Shown piece after piece: positions 50,269 to 59,608 of a DNA stretch of 64,000 nucleotides. The notes under the pieces were generated by a model. It did not search any database. It was not told the origin of the DNA and was given only the letters and a program-made list of their open reading frames with translations. The stretch covers positions 1-64,000 of the forward strand of contig CAWHZU010000015.1 in NCBI GenBank assembly GCA_963833885.1, given 5' to 3'. Positions within the stretch are counted from its first letter, which is position 1. Every line of letters starts with the position of its first letter. The stretch is from JASHPR01 sp963833885. GTDB lineage: Bacteria; Actinomycetota; Actinomycetes; Streptosporangiales; Streptosporangiaceae. Both the position numbers and the translations under genes were made by a program.

Positions 50269-52728
50269 GTGACGGAGAGTTCGCGGTCGGCCGGGCGGGG
50301 AGGCCACGTGCCGCCGTTCACGGCCTTGCGCGTCATCGAGGTAGTCGGATCGGTGGCCGGCGCCTACGCCGCCAAGCTCTTCGCCGACTTCGGCGCGCTG
50401 GTCGTCAAGATCGAGCCACCCGGCGGAGATCCGCTTCGCCGGGTCGGGCCCGCGGTCAACGGCACCGGCTCGCTGTTCGCGCTCATCAATACCGGCAAGC
50501 GATCGCTGGTCCTGGATATGGCAGGAAACCCGTCCGATGCGACCAGGTTCAGGGCACTGGCGCAGGGCGCCGACGTCGTGATCGAGAGTTCCTCGGCGGA
50601 GCCGCTCAGCCGGCTTGGCGCAGATCTGGATCTGCCGCGGGCGGTGCGGGTCTACCTGACGCCGTTCGGCCTGGACGGGCCCTACGGCAGCTTCCGCAGC
50701 TGTGACTTCATCGATTTCGCTGTGTCCAGCCACATGTTCGTGAATGGCGACCCCGATCGCCCGCCGTTGCAGGGGCCGCCGCACGAATCGGAGTTCGCCG
50801 TCGGCATTCACGGCTTTATCGGCGCAATGGCGGCGTTGCTGGCGCGCGCGAGGACCGGCCTCGGCCAGACGGTCGATATTGCGCACCTTGAGGTGATGGC
50901 AAGCCTGGATCAGTACACCGTGCCGATGTGGACTCACAGCGGCTTCCTCCAGCACCGGGCCGGCAACTGCTCGCCCGGCCCGTGGCACCCGATCGTCCAG
51001 GTCCGCTGCAAGGACGGCGATCTGTCGATCACTGCCGCCGGCGCCCGGCTCCCGTTGCTGCTCGCGGCCATGGGTTTGTCCGGTCTGTTCGATGACCCGA
51101 TGTTCAGCACCGAGGCTGCGCTGCTATCGCACCGGGCCGAGTTCGACGCCGCGCTCGCGCCGTGGTTCCTGGCCCGGACCATGGCCGAGGTCGTGAGGCT
51201 GCTTGAGCCCATCCACATTCCGGCGGCTCCCGTGCGCCGTATCCGCGATGTCCTGGACTACGAGCATCTCCGGGCCCGCGGGTTCTGGCAGGTCCCGGAC
51301 GAGGCAAGCGGAGTGAGATATCCGCGCGGGCCGTTCGTGGTCTCCGGACACCCGGCCAGCATCCGGCCCGCGCCCGCGATCGGAGATGCTAACCAGGCGA
51401 CGCTGGCGATGTTTGCCGCGGAGCCTGACCTGTCGTCCGACGGTACCCGGCTCGCCGCCGGGCCGCTGGACGGCATCCGCGTTCTCGATCTCGGCAGCTG
51501 GTGGGCGGGACCGCTGGCGGCTCGCATGCTGGCGGACCTTGGCGCCGACGTCATCCGGGTCGAGCCGCCGTGGGCGCGCAGCCTGGCCGGTGGCCAGCCC
51601 AGCACCGACGCCAGCGACTACGCGGCCGGGGACGGGATGACGACCGGGCTCTGGGCGCAGGCAATGCCCGCGCTGTGGGGACGGAACCGGCGCACCCTGT
51701 GCATGCGGCTCGACCAGGCTGGCAGCCGCGACGTCATCAGCAGGCTGGTCAGCCGGTCTGACGTCGTGCTGGAGAATTTCTCGCCCCGGGTGATGCCCAA
51801 GCTCGGGTTCGGCTTCGAGCAACTGCGTGACTGGAACCCGTCCGTCATCTACGCGCATATGCCCGGCTACGGCACGACCGGCCCGGACGTCAACCTCGTG
51901 TCGCTCGGCCCGACCATCGAGGCGGCCGCTGGCATCTGCGCGCTGATGGGCTATCCGGATCGTGGCCGCCACCGGCAGGGCAATGCCTTCGCGGATGCCA
52001 TCTCCGGCATGAGTGCTGCCGCGGGGGTCCTGCTCGCGCTGTGGGACCGTGCCGCTGATCCCGCTCATGCGGCCCGCGATGTGGAGGAGGCCCAGCTCGA
52101 GGCCACGGTTTGCTTTGCCGGTGATGCGTTGCTCGCGACGCAGGTCACTGGCCAGGAGCCCGAGCTGCGCGGCAATACCCACCCCGTGCACGCGCCGCAA
52201 GGCTGCTATCCGGCAGCCGGGGAGGATGCGTGGATCGCGATTAGCGTTCACACTGACGACCAGTGGCGGCGGCTCTGCCGCCTTGCCGGGCTGCCGGGCC
52301 AGCTGGCGGGCTTGCCGGTGGCCGAGCGGCGAGCCAGGCACGGTGAGCTTGACGCGGCAATCGCCGCCTGGACCAGGCAGCAGGACCACCTGGAGCTGAT
52401 GCTCGCGCTTCAGCACCGGGGCATCGCCGCGGGTGCGGTGCTGAACGCCAGGGAACTGGTCGAGAACCGGCATCTCGCCGAACGTGCTTACTACCCGGAG
52501 CTCCGCCACGACAGCTTCGGGACGTTCCCGTTCGGCGGTGCCGCCTTCCGCTTCTCCGCCACCCCCGTCACCTACCGCATCGGCAGCTCGCGACTGGGCG
52601 AGTACAACGATGAAGTGCTGGCCGAACTAGGCCTCGGGGACGAGGCGGCCGCCGTCCTGCGGCGCCAGGGAGTTATCTGCGACAGCGCGGTGGCGAGGGC
52701 GGCATCCGGGCAAGCGAGGGTTTCTTGA
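50269..52728 (+). CDS. double-domain CaiB/BaiF (type III) CoA-transferase
   Basis: 819 residues from GTG 50269, five bases after the cyclase stop; the frame is open upstream but only inside the cyclase gene. Half one: LRVIEVVGSVAGAYAAKLFA, LVVKIEPPGGDPLRRVG, NTGKRSLVLDM. Half two: GIRVLDLGSWWAGPLAARM, DLGADVIRVEPPWARS, VVLENFSPRVMPKLG. It matches the 35240 protein over the whole length and differs by one residue in size. Likely CoA transfer to or between pathway acids, giving the island two transferases beside its ligases. Confidence 0.88.
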   Translation: MTESSRSAGRGGHVPPFTALRVIEVVGSVAGAYAAKLFADFGALVVKIEPPGGDPLRRVGPAVNGTGSLFALINTGKRSLVLDMAGNPSDATRFRALAQGADVVIESSSAEPLSRLGADLDLPRAVRVYLTPFGLDGPYGSFRSCDFIDFAVSSHMFVNGDPDRPPLQGPPHESEFAVGIHGFIGAMAALLARARTGLGQTVDIAHLEVMASLDQYTVPMWTHSGFLQHRAGNCSPGPWHPIVQVRCKDGDLSITAAGARLPLLLAAMGLSGLFDDPMFSTEAALLSHRAEFDAALAPWFLARTMAEVVRLLEPIHIPAAPVRRIRDVLDYEHLRARGFWQVPDEASGVRYPRGPFVVSGHPASIRPAPAIGDANQATLAMFAAEPDLSSDGTRLAAGPLDGIRVLDLGSWWAGPLAARMLADLGADVIRVEPPWARSLAGGQPSTDASDYAAGDGMTTGLWAQAMPALWGRNRRTLCMRLDQAGSRDVISRLVSRSDVVLENFSPRVMPKLGFGFEQLRDWNPSVIYAHMPGYGTTGPDVNLVSLGPTIEAAAGICALMGYPDRGRHRQGNAFADAISGMSAAAGVLLALWDRAADPAHAARDVEEAQLEATVCFAGDALLATQVTGQEPELRGNTHPVHAPQGCYPAAGEDAWIAISVHTDDQWRRLCRLAGLPGQLAGLPVAERRARHGELDAAIAAWTRQQDHLELMLALQHRGIAAGAVLNARELVENRHLAERAYYPELRHDSFGTFPFGGAAFRFSATPVTYRIGSSRLGEYNDEVLAELGLGDEAAAVLRRQGVICDSAVARAASGQARVS

Positions 52729-52767
52729 CAGCCCGGAGCCTATTTACATCAACACCCAAGGAGCGTC

Positions 52768-54256
52768 ATGTCCCCTGTTGCCCAGACCGTTGCCGGAGCC
52801 GTCGAGGGCTCGGAAGCCGATGGTGTCTTCATCTTCCGCGGCGTTCCGTACGGCGGGCCGGTGTCCGGGCCTGGCCGGTTCCGGCCGCCGACGCCGGCCC
52901 GTCCGTGGGACGGAGTGCGCCCCGCTCGCGAGAACGGCAACGCGTGCCCGCAGAAGTCGGGGATCGGACTGAACTCCCTGATCACGCCGCTCGGGCCGCC
53001 TGCTCCCCAGGGCGAGGACTGCCTGGTACTCAATATCTTCACGCCGGGGCTCGACGACGAGCGCCGGCCGGTCATGGTCTGGCTGCACGGGGGCGGCCTC
53101 ACCGTCGGGGCCGGCGCGGGCTGGCGACGACGGCCACCAGCTGGCCAGGCACGGCGTCGTAGTGGTCTCGATCAATCATCGCCTCGGCTTCCTGGGCTGG
53201 CTGTACCTCGCCGAGCTGGCGGGCGAGGAGTACGCGGATTCCGGGAACGCCGGCACGTTGGACATGATCGCGGCGCTGGAGTGGGTGCGGGACAACATCG
53301 ATGCCTTCGGCGGCGATCCCCGCAACGTAGCCATCTTCGGCGAGTCCGGCGGCGGATATAAGGTCTCGACACTGCTTGGCAGCCGTCGCGCTGAAGGCCT
53401 GTTCCACCGGGCGGCCATCCAGAGCGGGCCACAGCTGACCGCAATCGAGCCCGCCGACGCCACGGCGGTAGCCAGGGAGCTGATGGGTCGGCTACATGTC
53501 TCGTCGGTCGACGAGCTCGTGCGGGTACCGGTAAGACAGTTCGTGGCGACCGGCTTCGATCTGCTCGGCAGCCCGCTGCAGGGCAAGAGCGCTCCCTGCG
53601 GGCCTGTCCTCGACGGCCGCACCATCCAGCGGCACATGTTCGAACCCGATGCGGCCCCCGCGTCGCTGGGCGTGCCGCTGCTGATCGGCACCTGCAAGGA
53701 CGAAATGACACTGTTCAATCTGGGCGAGGCAGGACTCCGGGCGTCCGCCGCGCGCATCTTCGGTGACCGCGTGGACCAGGCCGCTGACGTGTACCGCAAG
53801 TCCCGGCCATCGGCATCTGATCAGGAGGTCTACTGCGCCATCACGACGGACCGGTTCCGGGTCGGGTCCATTCGTCTGGCCGAGCGGCGAGTCGCAGCCA
53901 GTGACGTTCCGGTGTACATGTTCCGGTTCGATTATGAAAGCCCGCTAGCCGGCGGAACGCTCGGTGCGCCGCACGGCATCGAGGTCGCATTCGTGTTCGA
54001 CAACCTGAAGGGCGAGCACAACCTGGGCCTGCATGGCGACCGTCCGGACGCGCAGGAGCTGGCTGACCGGGTGAGCGCGGCCTGGGTCGCGTTCGCCAGG
54101 ACCGGCGACCCGAGTCATTCAGGTCTTCCGCCCTGGCCGGCCTACCAGGATAAGCGACGCGGCACGATGATCTTCGACAGCCACTGTCACGTGGTGGACG
54201 ACCCGGACGGCGGGGAACGAGCCGCCTGGGACGGGGTCACGAGCTTCGGGATGTGA
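52768..54256 (+). pseudogene. type-B carboxylesterase, frameshifted
   Basis: ATG 52768 has AAGGAG upstream. Typical start GAVEGSEADGVFIFRGVPYG, then GEDCLVLNIFTPG and VMVWLHGGGLTVGAGAG. There the frame fails: after GCGGGC at 53116-53121 an extra T (53122) shifts reading. Removing it gives G-D-D-G-H-Q-L-A-R-H-G, followed by VVSINHRLGFLGW. The downstream part (to 54256) has the nucleophile in FGESGGGYKVS and a C-terminal region with GAPHGIEVAFVFDN giving the His. Intact, it would be a 495-residue serine esterase; as given, it is broken after about 118 residues. Confidence 0.78.
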
Positions 54257-54295
54257 AAGCGATGATCACTTTGATCCCGGCGAAGGCGGGTCCGG

Positions 54296-55318
54296 GTGCT
54301 TGAGCTGGCGGGCCGTCGCGTCACCTTCGGCATCCACTACAACTTCCGCAACCCGGTGCGGTGGCAGCGCCCCTGGCAGGACGTCTACGCCGAGACCCTG
54401 GAGCACATCCAGCTCGCCGAGGCACTCGGCTTCGACGATGTCTGGACGACAGAGCATCATTTCATCGAGGACGGCTACTCGCCCGCCATCCTGATGCTCT
54501 GCGCGGCCATCGCCGCCCGGACCAGCCGCGTGGGCATCGGCACCCGCGTCCTGCTCGCCCCCCTCTACAACCCCGTGCGGCTGGCCGAGGACGCGGCGAC
54601 CGCCGATGTGCTCAGCGGCGGCCGGCTGATTCTCGGCGTCGGCCTCGGCTACCGGGACGAGGAATACGCCGGCCTGGGCATCCCCACCGGGTCGCGGGGT
54701 CAGCGGCTGGAGGAGATCGTCTCGGTCCTCCGGCAGGCGTGGGGACCAAGCCCGGTGGACTTCTCTGGGCGTTTTTTTGCGTATGACGGCGTCCAGGTCA
54801 CGCCCAAGCCGGTCCAGCAGCCGATCCCGGTCTGGATCGGCGGCGGATCGCCGGCCACGGCGCTGCGAGCCGCCCGCATCGGCGACGGGCTGCTGGCCGG
54901 CGGCGCGCTCGCGCGCCAGTACCGGGAGGAGCTGGCCCGGGTGCGGCCCGACCAGGTGTCCAGGAGCTCGGCGGGCGTGCCCTGGGCCCTTATCGCGGAG
55001 GATCCGGACGCGGCCTGGGCGGCGATCGGCGAGCACGTGCTGTATCAGCGGCGCACCGCGAACCAGTTCCTCACCGCCAACGGCCATCCGGCCCTGTATC
55101 CCGGGCTTCCGGACCAGGCAACGCAGGACCGGAGCTGGAACCCCGACATCGTGGTCACGCCCGCGCGGGCCAGGGAACTCGTCGTGCAGGCAGCGGAGCA
55201 GGCGCAGACCGACGAGGTCAGCGTGGCCTGGTACGGCATCCCGCCGGGCGTGCCGCCGGCCCTGTGCCAGCGGTCACTGGAGCTGTTCGCTGCCGAGATG
55301 CTGACCGGAGCGCGCTGA
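54296..55318 (+). CDS. LLM-class flavin-dependent oxidoreductase
   Basis: 340 residues from GTG 54296. Luciferase-like TIM barrel: FGIHYNFRNP, HIQLAEALGFDDVWTTEHHF, SRVGIGTRVLLAPLYNP, LSGGRLILGVGLGYRDEEYA, and PIPVWIGGGSPATALRAARIG near the phosphate site. Family members use FMNH2 with O2 (monooxygenases, including Baeyer-Villiger type) or F420. Which cofactor is used here is not visible. In this context it could introduce oxygen before CoA-dependent degradation. It follows the esterase by 39 bases. Confidence 0.87.
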   Translation: MLELAGRRVTFGIHYNFRNPVRWQRPWQDVYAETLEHIQLAEALGFDDVWTTEHHFIEDGYSPAILMLCAAIAARTSRVGIGTRVLLAPLYNPVRLAEDAATADVLSGGRLILGVGLGYRDEEYAGLGIPTGSRGQRLEEIVSVLRQAWGPSPVDFSGRFFAYDGVQVTPKPVQQPIPVWIGGGSPATALRAARIGDGLLAGGALARQYREELARVRPDQVSRSSAGVPWALIAEDPDAAWAAIGEHVLYQRRTANQFLTANGHPALYPGLPDQATQDRSWNPDIVVTPARARELVVQAAEQAQTDEVSVAWYGIPPGVPPALCQRSLELFAAEMLTGAR

Positions 55319-55363
55319 CCGGTCCTGCTGAGACCACCGGGTTACGAGGAAGGGACTCACCGC

Positions 55364-55765
55364 ATGCTAGATGCCTCGGACCGCATTGCGCTGCACGAGC
55401 TCGCCGCGCTCTACGGGCACCTGCTCGACCAGCGCCGCTGGGACGATCTCCACCTGGTCTTCACCGACGACCTGGTCTATGAGGGCCTGACGCACACCAC
55501 CGGCAGCATCGCCGAGAAGGTCGCCCTGTGGACCAGCGAGGACGGGATCAAGCGGCATCCGCTCGCTCACCACATCACCAACCCGGTAGTGACCGAGGAC
55601 GCCGACGGCACCATCCGGATGATCTGCAAGGGCATCATGATCCGGGCTGAGGTGGCTCCGGTGAGCATCATCTACGAGGACATCGCCGTGCGTACTGAGC
55701 GGGGCTGGCGCATCGCCTACCGCAAGGCGACCAACCGCACCGAGCAGGCTCTGGCCGCCGGCTGA
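55364..55765 (+). CDS. SnoaL/NTF2-like protein
   Basis: 133 residues. Cone-fold signature: DRIALHELAALYGHLLDQRRWDDLHLVF, LAHHITNPVV and SIIYEDIAVRTERGWRIAYR. The family includes ketosteroid isomerase, scytalone dehydratase and polyketide cyclases; several members are non-enzymatic. Tyr and the His-rich LAHHIT are candidate active-site residues. It is the last gene of the plus-strand run. A weak interrupted hairpin at about 55769-55792 lies before the convergent dehydrogenase gene. Confidence 0.8.
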   Translation: MLDASDRIALHELAALYGHLLDQRRWDDLHLVFTDDLVYEGLTHTTGSIAEKVALWTSEDGIKRHPLAHHITNPVVTEDADGTIRMICKGIMIRAEVAPVSIIYEDIAVRTERGWRIAYRKATNRTEQALAAG

Positions 55766-55802
55766 GCCCACCAGGCCGGGCTGGCCCGGGTGAGCGCCCC
55801 GG

Positions 55803-56924
55803 TCAGTGCGGGACGAGCGTCTGCCCGGGATCCGTCTTGCTGGCCAGGCGCTCGGTCAGCTTCTGCCGCTCCAGCTGGGCGAACCGCTCGCGATGGCGGG
55901 CGGCCTGGCCGAGGGACAGCTCGTAGACCTTGGCCCGCCGGGAGAACTGGTGCAGCGGGTACTCGATCATGAATCCCATAGCGCCGTGTACCTGGTGTGC
56001 CTGGCCCAGCACGATCGCCGCCGCGTCGCGCCCGTAGGCGTGGCACATCAGCAGCGTCTCCTCGGCCGGCTTGCCGGTGCTGAGCAGCCACGCCGCCTTG
56101 TACAGCAGCGACTGGGCGCCGCTGTAAGCGACCGCCATGTCGGCGCAGCGATGCTGGACCGCCTGGAACCGGCCGATCGGCTGGCCGAACTGAACGCGAT
56201 CCTGCACATACCTAAGCGACATCTCGAGCATGCGGCCCATCAGGCCGACGGCGTAGGCGTCGGACCCGAGTGTGTACAGCTCGATCAGGTCGCTCGCCGG
56301 ATCCCCGCCCTGGTCCCCGAGCTGCTCAGCCGGTGCCGCGTCTAGTTCCAGCAGGCACTGCTGGTTGCGTGACACCGAGTCCAGATGTGTCAGCCTGACG
56401 CCGGGCGACGTCACATCGACCCAGAAGTAGGCCTGCCCGGTGCCGGCCACGACGATGACATGCGTCGCCCCGCGAGCGTACGGCACGAGCACCTTGCTGC
56501 CGGTCAGCTCAGCGTGGCCGGAGTCAGTGGGCGCGGCTGTCACCGGTGCGCCCGGCTTGTCCAGGTGGGCCAGCGTGACGACCAGGCGCCCTGCGGCAGC
56601 GTTGGCAAGCCGGTCGTCATCGGGCGACAGCACGCGGGCAAGGTAGGCCACAGCCGCCAGGTGCTCGGCTACGGGCGCCGGGCAGGCGACCCGGCCGGCT
56701 TCCTCGAGCACCAGCGCCCAATCGACAAAGGAGCCGCCGCCGCCGTCACCGTCGCTGACCCCTACGCCGAGCCAGCCGTCTCTCGCGAGCAGCTTCCACA
56801 GCCCCGCGGGGAACTGTCCTGAATCTTCGACCGACTGCACGAAATCGGTCGTGACCTCGCCCGACAGCAGCTGCCGGACGCCATCGCGGACCTGCTGCTC
56901 TGAGTCTGAGAGCGTGATATCCAT
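55803..56924 (-). CDS. acyl-CoA dehydrogenase small subunit, inverted-copy module
   Basis: 373 residues from ATG 56924 with GAGGAG upstream. MDITLSDSEQQVRDGVRQLL, GRVACPAPVAEHLAAVAYLA, RVQFGQPIGRFQAVQHRCAD, AHQVHGAMGFMIEYPLHQF. It is clearly paralogous to the 48141 protein (the same opening MDITLS-SE, the same ACPAPVAEH and AYSGAQSLLY-type blocks). The GIGFTKE of most FadE proteins is AMGFMIE here. It is third in the minus-strand operon led by the dehydratase at 59379. Confidence 0.88.
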   Translation of the reverse strand: MDITLSDSEQQVRDGVRQLLSGEVTTDFVQSVEDSGQFPAGLWKLLARDGWLGVGVSDGDGGGGSFVDWALVLEEAGRVACPAPVAEHLAAVAYLARVLSPDDDRLANAAAGRLVVTLAHLDKPGAPVTAAPTDSGHAELTGSKVLVPYARGATHVIVVAGTGQAYFWVDVTSPGVRLTHLDSVSRNQQCLLELDAAPAEQLGDQGGDPASDLIELYTLGSDAYAVGLMGRMLEMSLRYVQDRVQFGQPIGRFQAVQHRCADMAVAYSGAQSLLYKAAWLLSTGKPAEETLLMCHAYGRDAAAIVLGQAHQVHGAMGFMIEYPLHQFSRRAKVYELSLGQAARHRERFAQLERQKLTERLASKTDPGQTLVPH

Positions 56925-56959
56925 GGTCAGTCTCCTCGGTACCGTCGTCAGGCCGCGCG

Positions 56960-58135
56960 CTACCGCGGCAGCCCGAGTCCCCGGGTTGCCAGCGTGTTCT
57001 TGTTCACCTCGAGGGTGCCGGCCACGATCGTGGCCACCAGCCCCTCCATCCAGGTCGAGCCCGCCTGCCCGCCGAGGGGCACCCACGCCTCGCCCTGCTG
57101 CGCGAGGTCGCTGGCATCACCGAGCAGTTCCATCGCGAAGCGGCTGACGTTCTGGTTGGAGACGGTTCCCTGGATGCGGCCGATCGAGGCGATCGAGCGG
57201 GTGTTCAGGCCCGCCGCGTCCTCGGAGACCTGCCGGTAGTACGACAGCCGTGCGACCTCAGCCTCGATCGTGAGCTGCGCGAACCGCTGCGACACCAGCG
57301 GCTCGTCGTAGAGCGAATGGCCGTTCGCTGGCGTCTGCACCGCATATTCCTTGAGCGCGTCGAGCTGGCGGAATGAGCTCAGCCAGCGGGGGTTGCCCGC
57401 CCGCTCGAAGCCCAGCGCTTGCATCGCTACCCGCCATCCGTCGTTCTCGGGGCCAAGCCGGCAGGACGCGGGCACCCGGGCGTTGTCGAAATAGATGTGC
57501 CCGACGCGTCCCTTGGTCCCGACCATGCTCGTGATGGGGGCCCTCGAGATCCCCGGCGTGCTCATCGGGATCAGGAACACCGAGATGCCCTTGTGCTTGG
57601 GCGCGGCCGGGTCGGTCCGAGCCAGCAGGAACACCCATTCGCCGCGCAGGATGTGGCTCGTCCAGATCTTCTCGCCGGTGATGACGTACTCGTCGCCGTC
57701 CCGCTCGGCGCGGGTGCGCAGCGACGCCAGGTCAGACCCTGCGTCCGGCTCGCTGAAGCCCTGCAGCCAGAATCCCTCACCGCGGGCGATGCGGCTGAGG
57801 TGAAACTGCTTCTGCTCTTCGGTCCCGTACATCATGATGCTCGGGCCGATCCAGTTCAGCGACATGTACTGCGGGCCGCGCGGCTCGTGATGCGCGGTCA
57901 TCTCTTCCTTCAGCACGACCTGCCGCCAGATTGAGGCGTCGGCCCCGCCGTATTCGCGCGGCCACGCCATCGTCAGCCAGCCGCGCTCGGCCATCCCTCT
58001 GGTAACCCGCTTGACCACTTCGAACGCTTCGTCGCTCGCGGAATACCCAGCCCACCAGGGCGGCAGCTCCGCTGCGAGGAACTGGCGCAGCTCGGCGCGG
58101 AAGGCGTCCTCCTCAGCCGTGAACTCAAAATCCAC
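56960..58135 (-). CDS. acyl-CoA dehydrogenase large subunit, inverted-copy module
   Basis: 391 residues from GTG 58135 with AAGGAG upstream. MDFEFTAEEDAFRAELRQF, WLQGFSEPDAGSDLASLRT, TGEKIWTSHILRGEW, KGISVFLIPMSTPG and IVAGTLEVNKNTLAT, with the same Ala in place of the MCAD Glu base. Equal in length to 46929 and mostly identical to it by eye, so this is a duplicated enzyme. It likely forms a heteromer with the small subunit 35 bases downstream. The pair may serve a different side chain or stereoisomer. Confidence 0.9.
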   Translation of the reverse strand: MDFEFTAEEDAFRAELRQFLAAELPPWWAGYSASDEAFEVVKRVTRGMAERGWLTMAWPREYGGADASIWRQVVLKEEMTAHHEPRGPQYMSLNWIGPSIMMYGTEEQKQFHLSRIARGEGFWLQGFSEPDAGSDLASLRTRAERDGDEYVITGEKIWTSHILRGEWVFLLARTDPAAPKHKGISVFLIPMSTPGISRAPITSMVGTKGRVGHIYFDNARVPASCRLGPENDGWRVAMQALGFERAGNPRWLSSFRQLDALKEYAVQTPANGHSLYDEPLVSQRFAQLTIEAEVARLSYYRQVSEDAAGLNTRSIASIGRIQGTVSNQNVSRFAMELLGDASDLAQQGEAWVPLGGQAGSTWMEGLVATIVAGTLEVNKNTLATRGLGLPR

Positions 58136-58215
58136 CCGTGCTCCTTAATAAGAGTTGTCGGGACTGAGGGCGCTGCCGGGACAGACGCAGTGCGCGGGCG
58201 GCGCCAGCATGCGGA

Positions 58216-59379
58216 TCACGACTGCGGAGACCGGCGGGGAAGGCGGACTGTGGCCGTGGCGGACGCGGAAATCTCGTCGCGCTGGTTGGTGGCCGTGAGC
58301 TCGCACACCACCAGTCCGTCCGCGCCGTCGCCGCGCGTGCGGGCCACCGTGCCGTTGAGCCAGGTGGTATCGCCGATGAAGTTCGGCCGGCGCAGCCGCA
58401 TGTCAAACGCGGTGATGAAGCCATCGTCGCCCATCCAGTCGGTGAGCAGATGAACGAACCACGCGCTCCGCATCGCGCCGAGGTCGTAGCCGCGGGGCAG
58501 TCCGCTCTTGCGCGCGAAGTAGGAGTCATAGTGCGCCGCGCCGATGTAGTCCTCGATGCCGGTGTCCTCGTTCACGACCCTGCCGCCCGGATTATCCCGC
58601 AGGTACCTGTACATCAGCCGGTTAGCGGGTGACGAGCCGCCCAGTCCCTGCAGGAAGGCAAACAGGCCGGACAGCGTGAGCGGGCCCTTGACCAGCGTGA
58701 TGAGGGTGTCACCCGCGGACACGTCCTCGAAGTACCTGGTGGCCGCGCCGCGCCGCTGTCCTGGCTCGCGCTCGTACTGATCGGCGATGGCCTGGATCTG
58801 CTCGGGGGAGTAGGCCGGCTCGGGCAGGTCAAGGTACTTCCCGCGGGCGCGCACCTCGCCGCGCTCGAACCGGCGCAGCGTCCGGAACAGCTCGGCGACC
58901 AGCTCACCGTCGGTGCCCAGGAACTCGGTCCGCTCGACATGCGTCACCGTCCGGCCGGAAAAGGACCGGCGCTCCTCGACCTGGTCTTCCCGCACCTCAT
59001 GCAGTGCGGTCGAGCCGGTGATCCGCTCGCCCAGGCGCGCGTGCCGGTGGAACTGCCACCGGTCGCCGATCCACAGGCCGAGCACGCCGGGCAGGATCGT
59101 CTCGGTGTAACTGCCGACCTCGCGCTCGCCGGGTCTCCGCTGGCCGCCGCCGTAGATGCCCGTCGGCGGCGCGAACATGGCCCGCCACCGGGTGCCCTCG
59201 GCGTACTCGCGATCCCACCACAGCGGGTTGTCGTCGCCCACGCCGAGCGCGAAGCCGCCGATCTTGTTCTCGGTGATGGTGACCGGATGGCGCGGCTTCG
59301 GCACGCCGATCTGGGCGATGGCGGCCTGCACGCCCGCATCGGTGATCCGCCCGTTCATCCACTCGACTGTGCTCGTCAT
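58216..59379 (-). CDS. FAS1-like/MaoC double-hotdog acyl-CoA dehydratase, inverted-copy module
   Basis: 387 residues from ATG 59379 with GGAGG eight bases upstream. MTSTVEWMNGRITDAGVQAA, FALGVGDDNPLWWDREYAEG, RAMFAPPTGIYGG, then RYFEDVSAGDTLITLVKGPL and KSGLPRGYDLGAMRSAWFVHL, ending in CELTATNQRDEISASA. It is closest to the 45690 protein. It heads the operon dehydratase-large-small dehydrogenase under the second copy of the conserved promoter block. Confidence 0.88.
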   Translation of the reverse strand: MTSTVEWMNGRITDAGVQAAIAQIGVPKPRHPVTITENKIGGFALGVGDDNPLWWDREYAEGTRWRAMFAPPTGIYGGGQRRPGEREVGSYTETILPGVLGLWIGDRWQFHRHARLGERITGSTALHEVREDQVEERRSFSGRTVTHVERTEFLGTDGELVAELFRTLRRFERGEVRARGKYLDLPEPAYSPEQIQAIADQYEREPGQRRGAATRYFEDVSAGDTLITLVKGPLTLSGLFAFLQGLGGSSPANRLMYRYLRDNPGGRVVNEDTGIEDYIGAAHYDSYFARKSGLPRGYDLGAMRSAWFVHLLTDWMGDDGFITAFDMRLRRPNFIGDTTWLNGTVARTRGDGADGLVVCELTATNQRDEISASATATVRLPRRSPQS

Positions 59380-59509
59380 GCCCAACGGCCTCCGCGTGTC
59401 CGTGGTCGCCCGCGCCTGCCGCGCTGGCACCGGGCCGGGCGGGGATTTCCGTCTCCTGACTCCGGCCGGTCTGCGGCCGCCAGCTTCATCGCGGCGCCGC
59501 TGTTGACCG

Positions 59510-59556
59510 CCTCAATAAAGCTCATATAGTTAGTTCTTATAACTGATGCTAATACG
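59510..59556 (-). promoter_or_regulatory. conserved promoter/operator block, copy 2
   Basis: 59524-59556 is identical to 32920-32952. On the minus strand it gives TTAGCA, 18 bases, TATATG, with the AGTT-5-AACT repeat (59532-59544) in the spacer. It stands upstream of the dehydratase starting at 59379. On the plus strand it lies 53 bases before the MoxR start, so it might also serve that operon. Confidence 0.7.
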
Positions 59557-59608
59557 CGACGGGGAACCCGTCTAGGCGGCGGAGTGCTCTGGAAGGACAG
59601 ATGACCGC

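Noticed and set aside
54760..54790. Run of seven T in the LLM gene as a possible further frameshift
   Set aside because: The protein reads through without loss of family motifs on both sides (DFSGRFFAYDGVQVTPKP), so the frame is intact.
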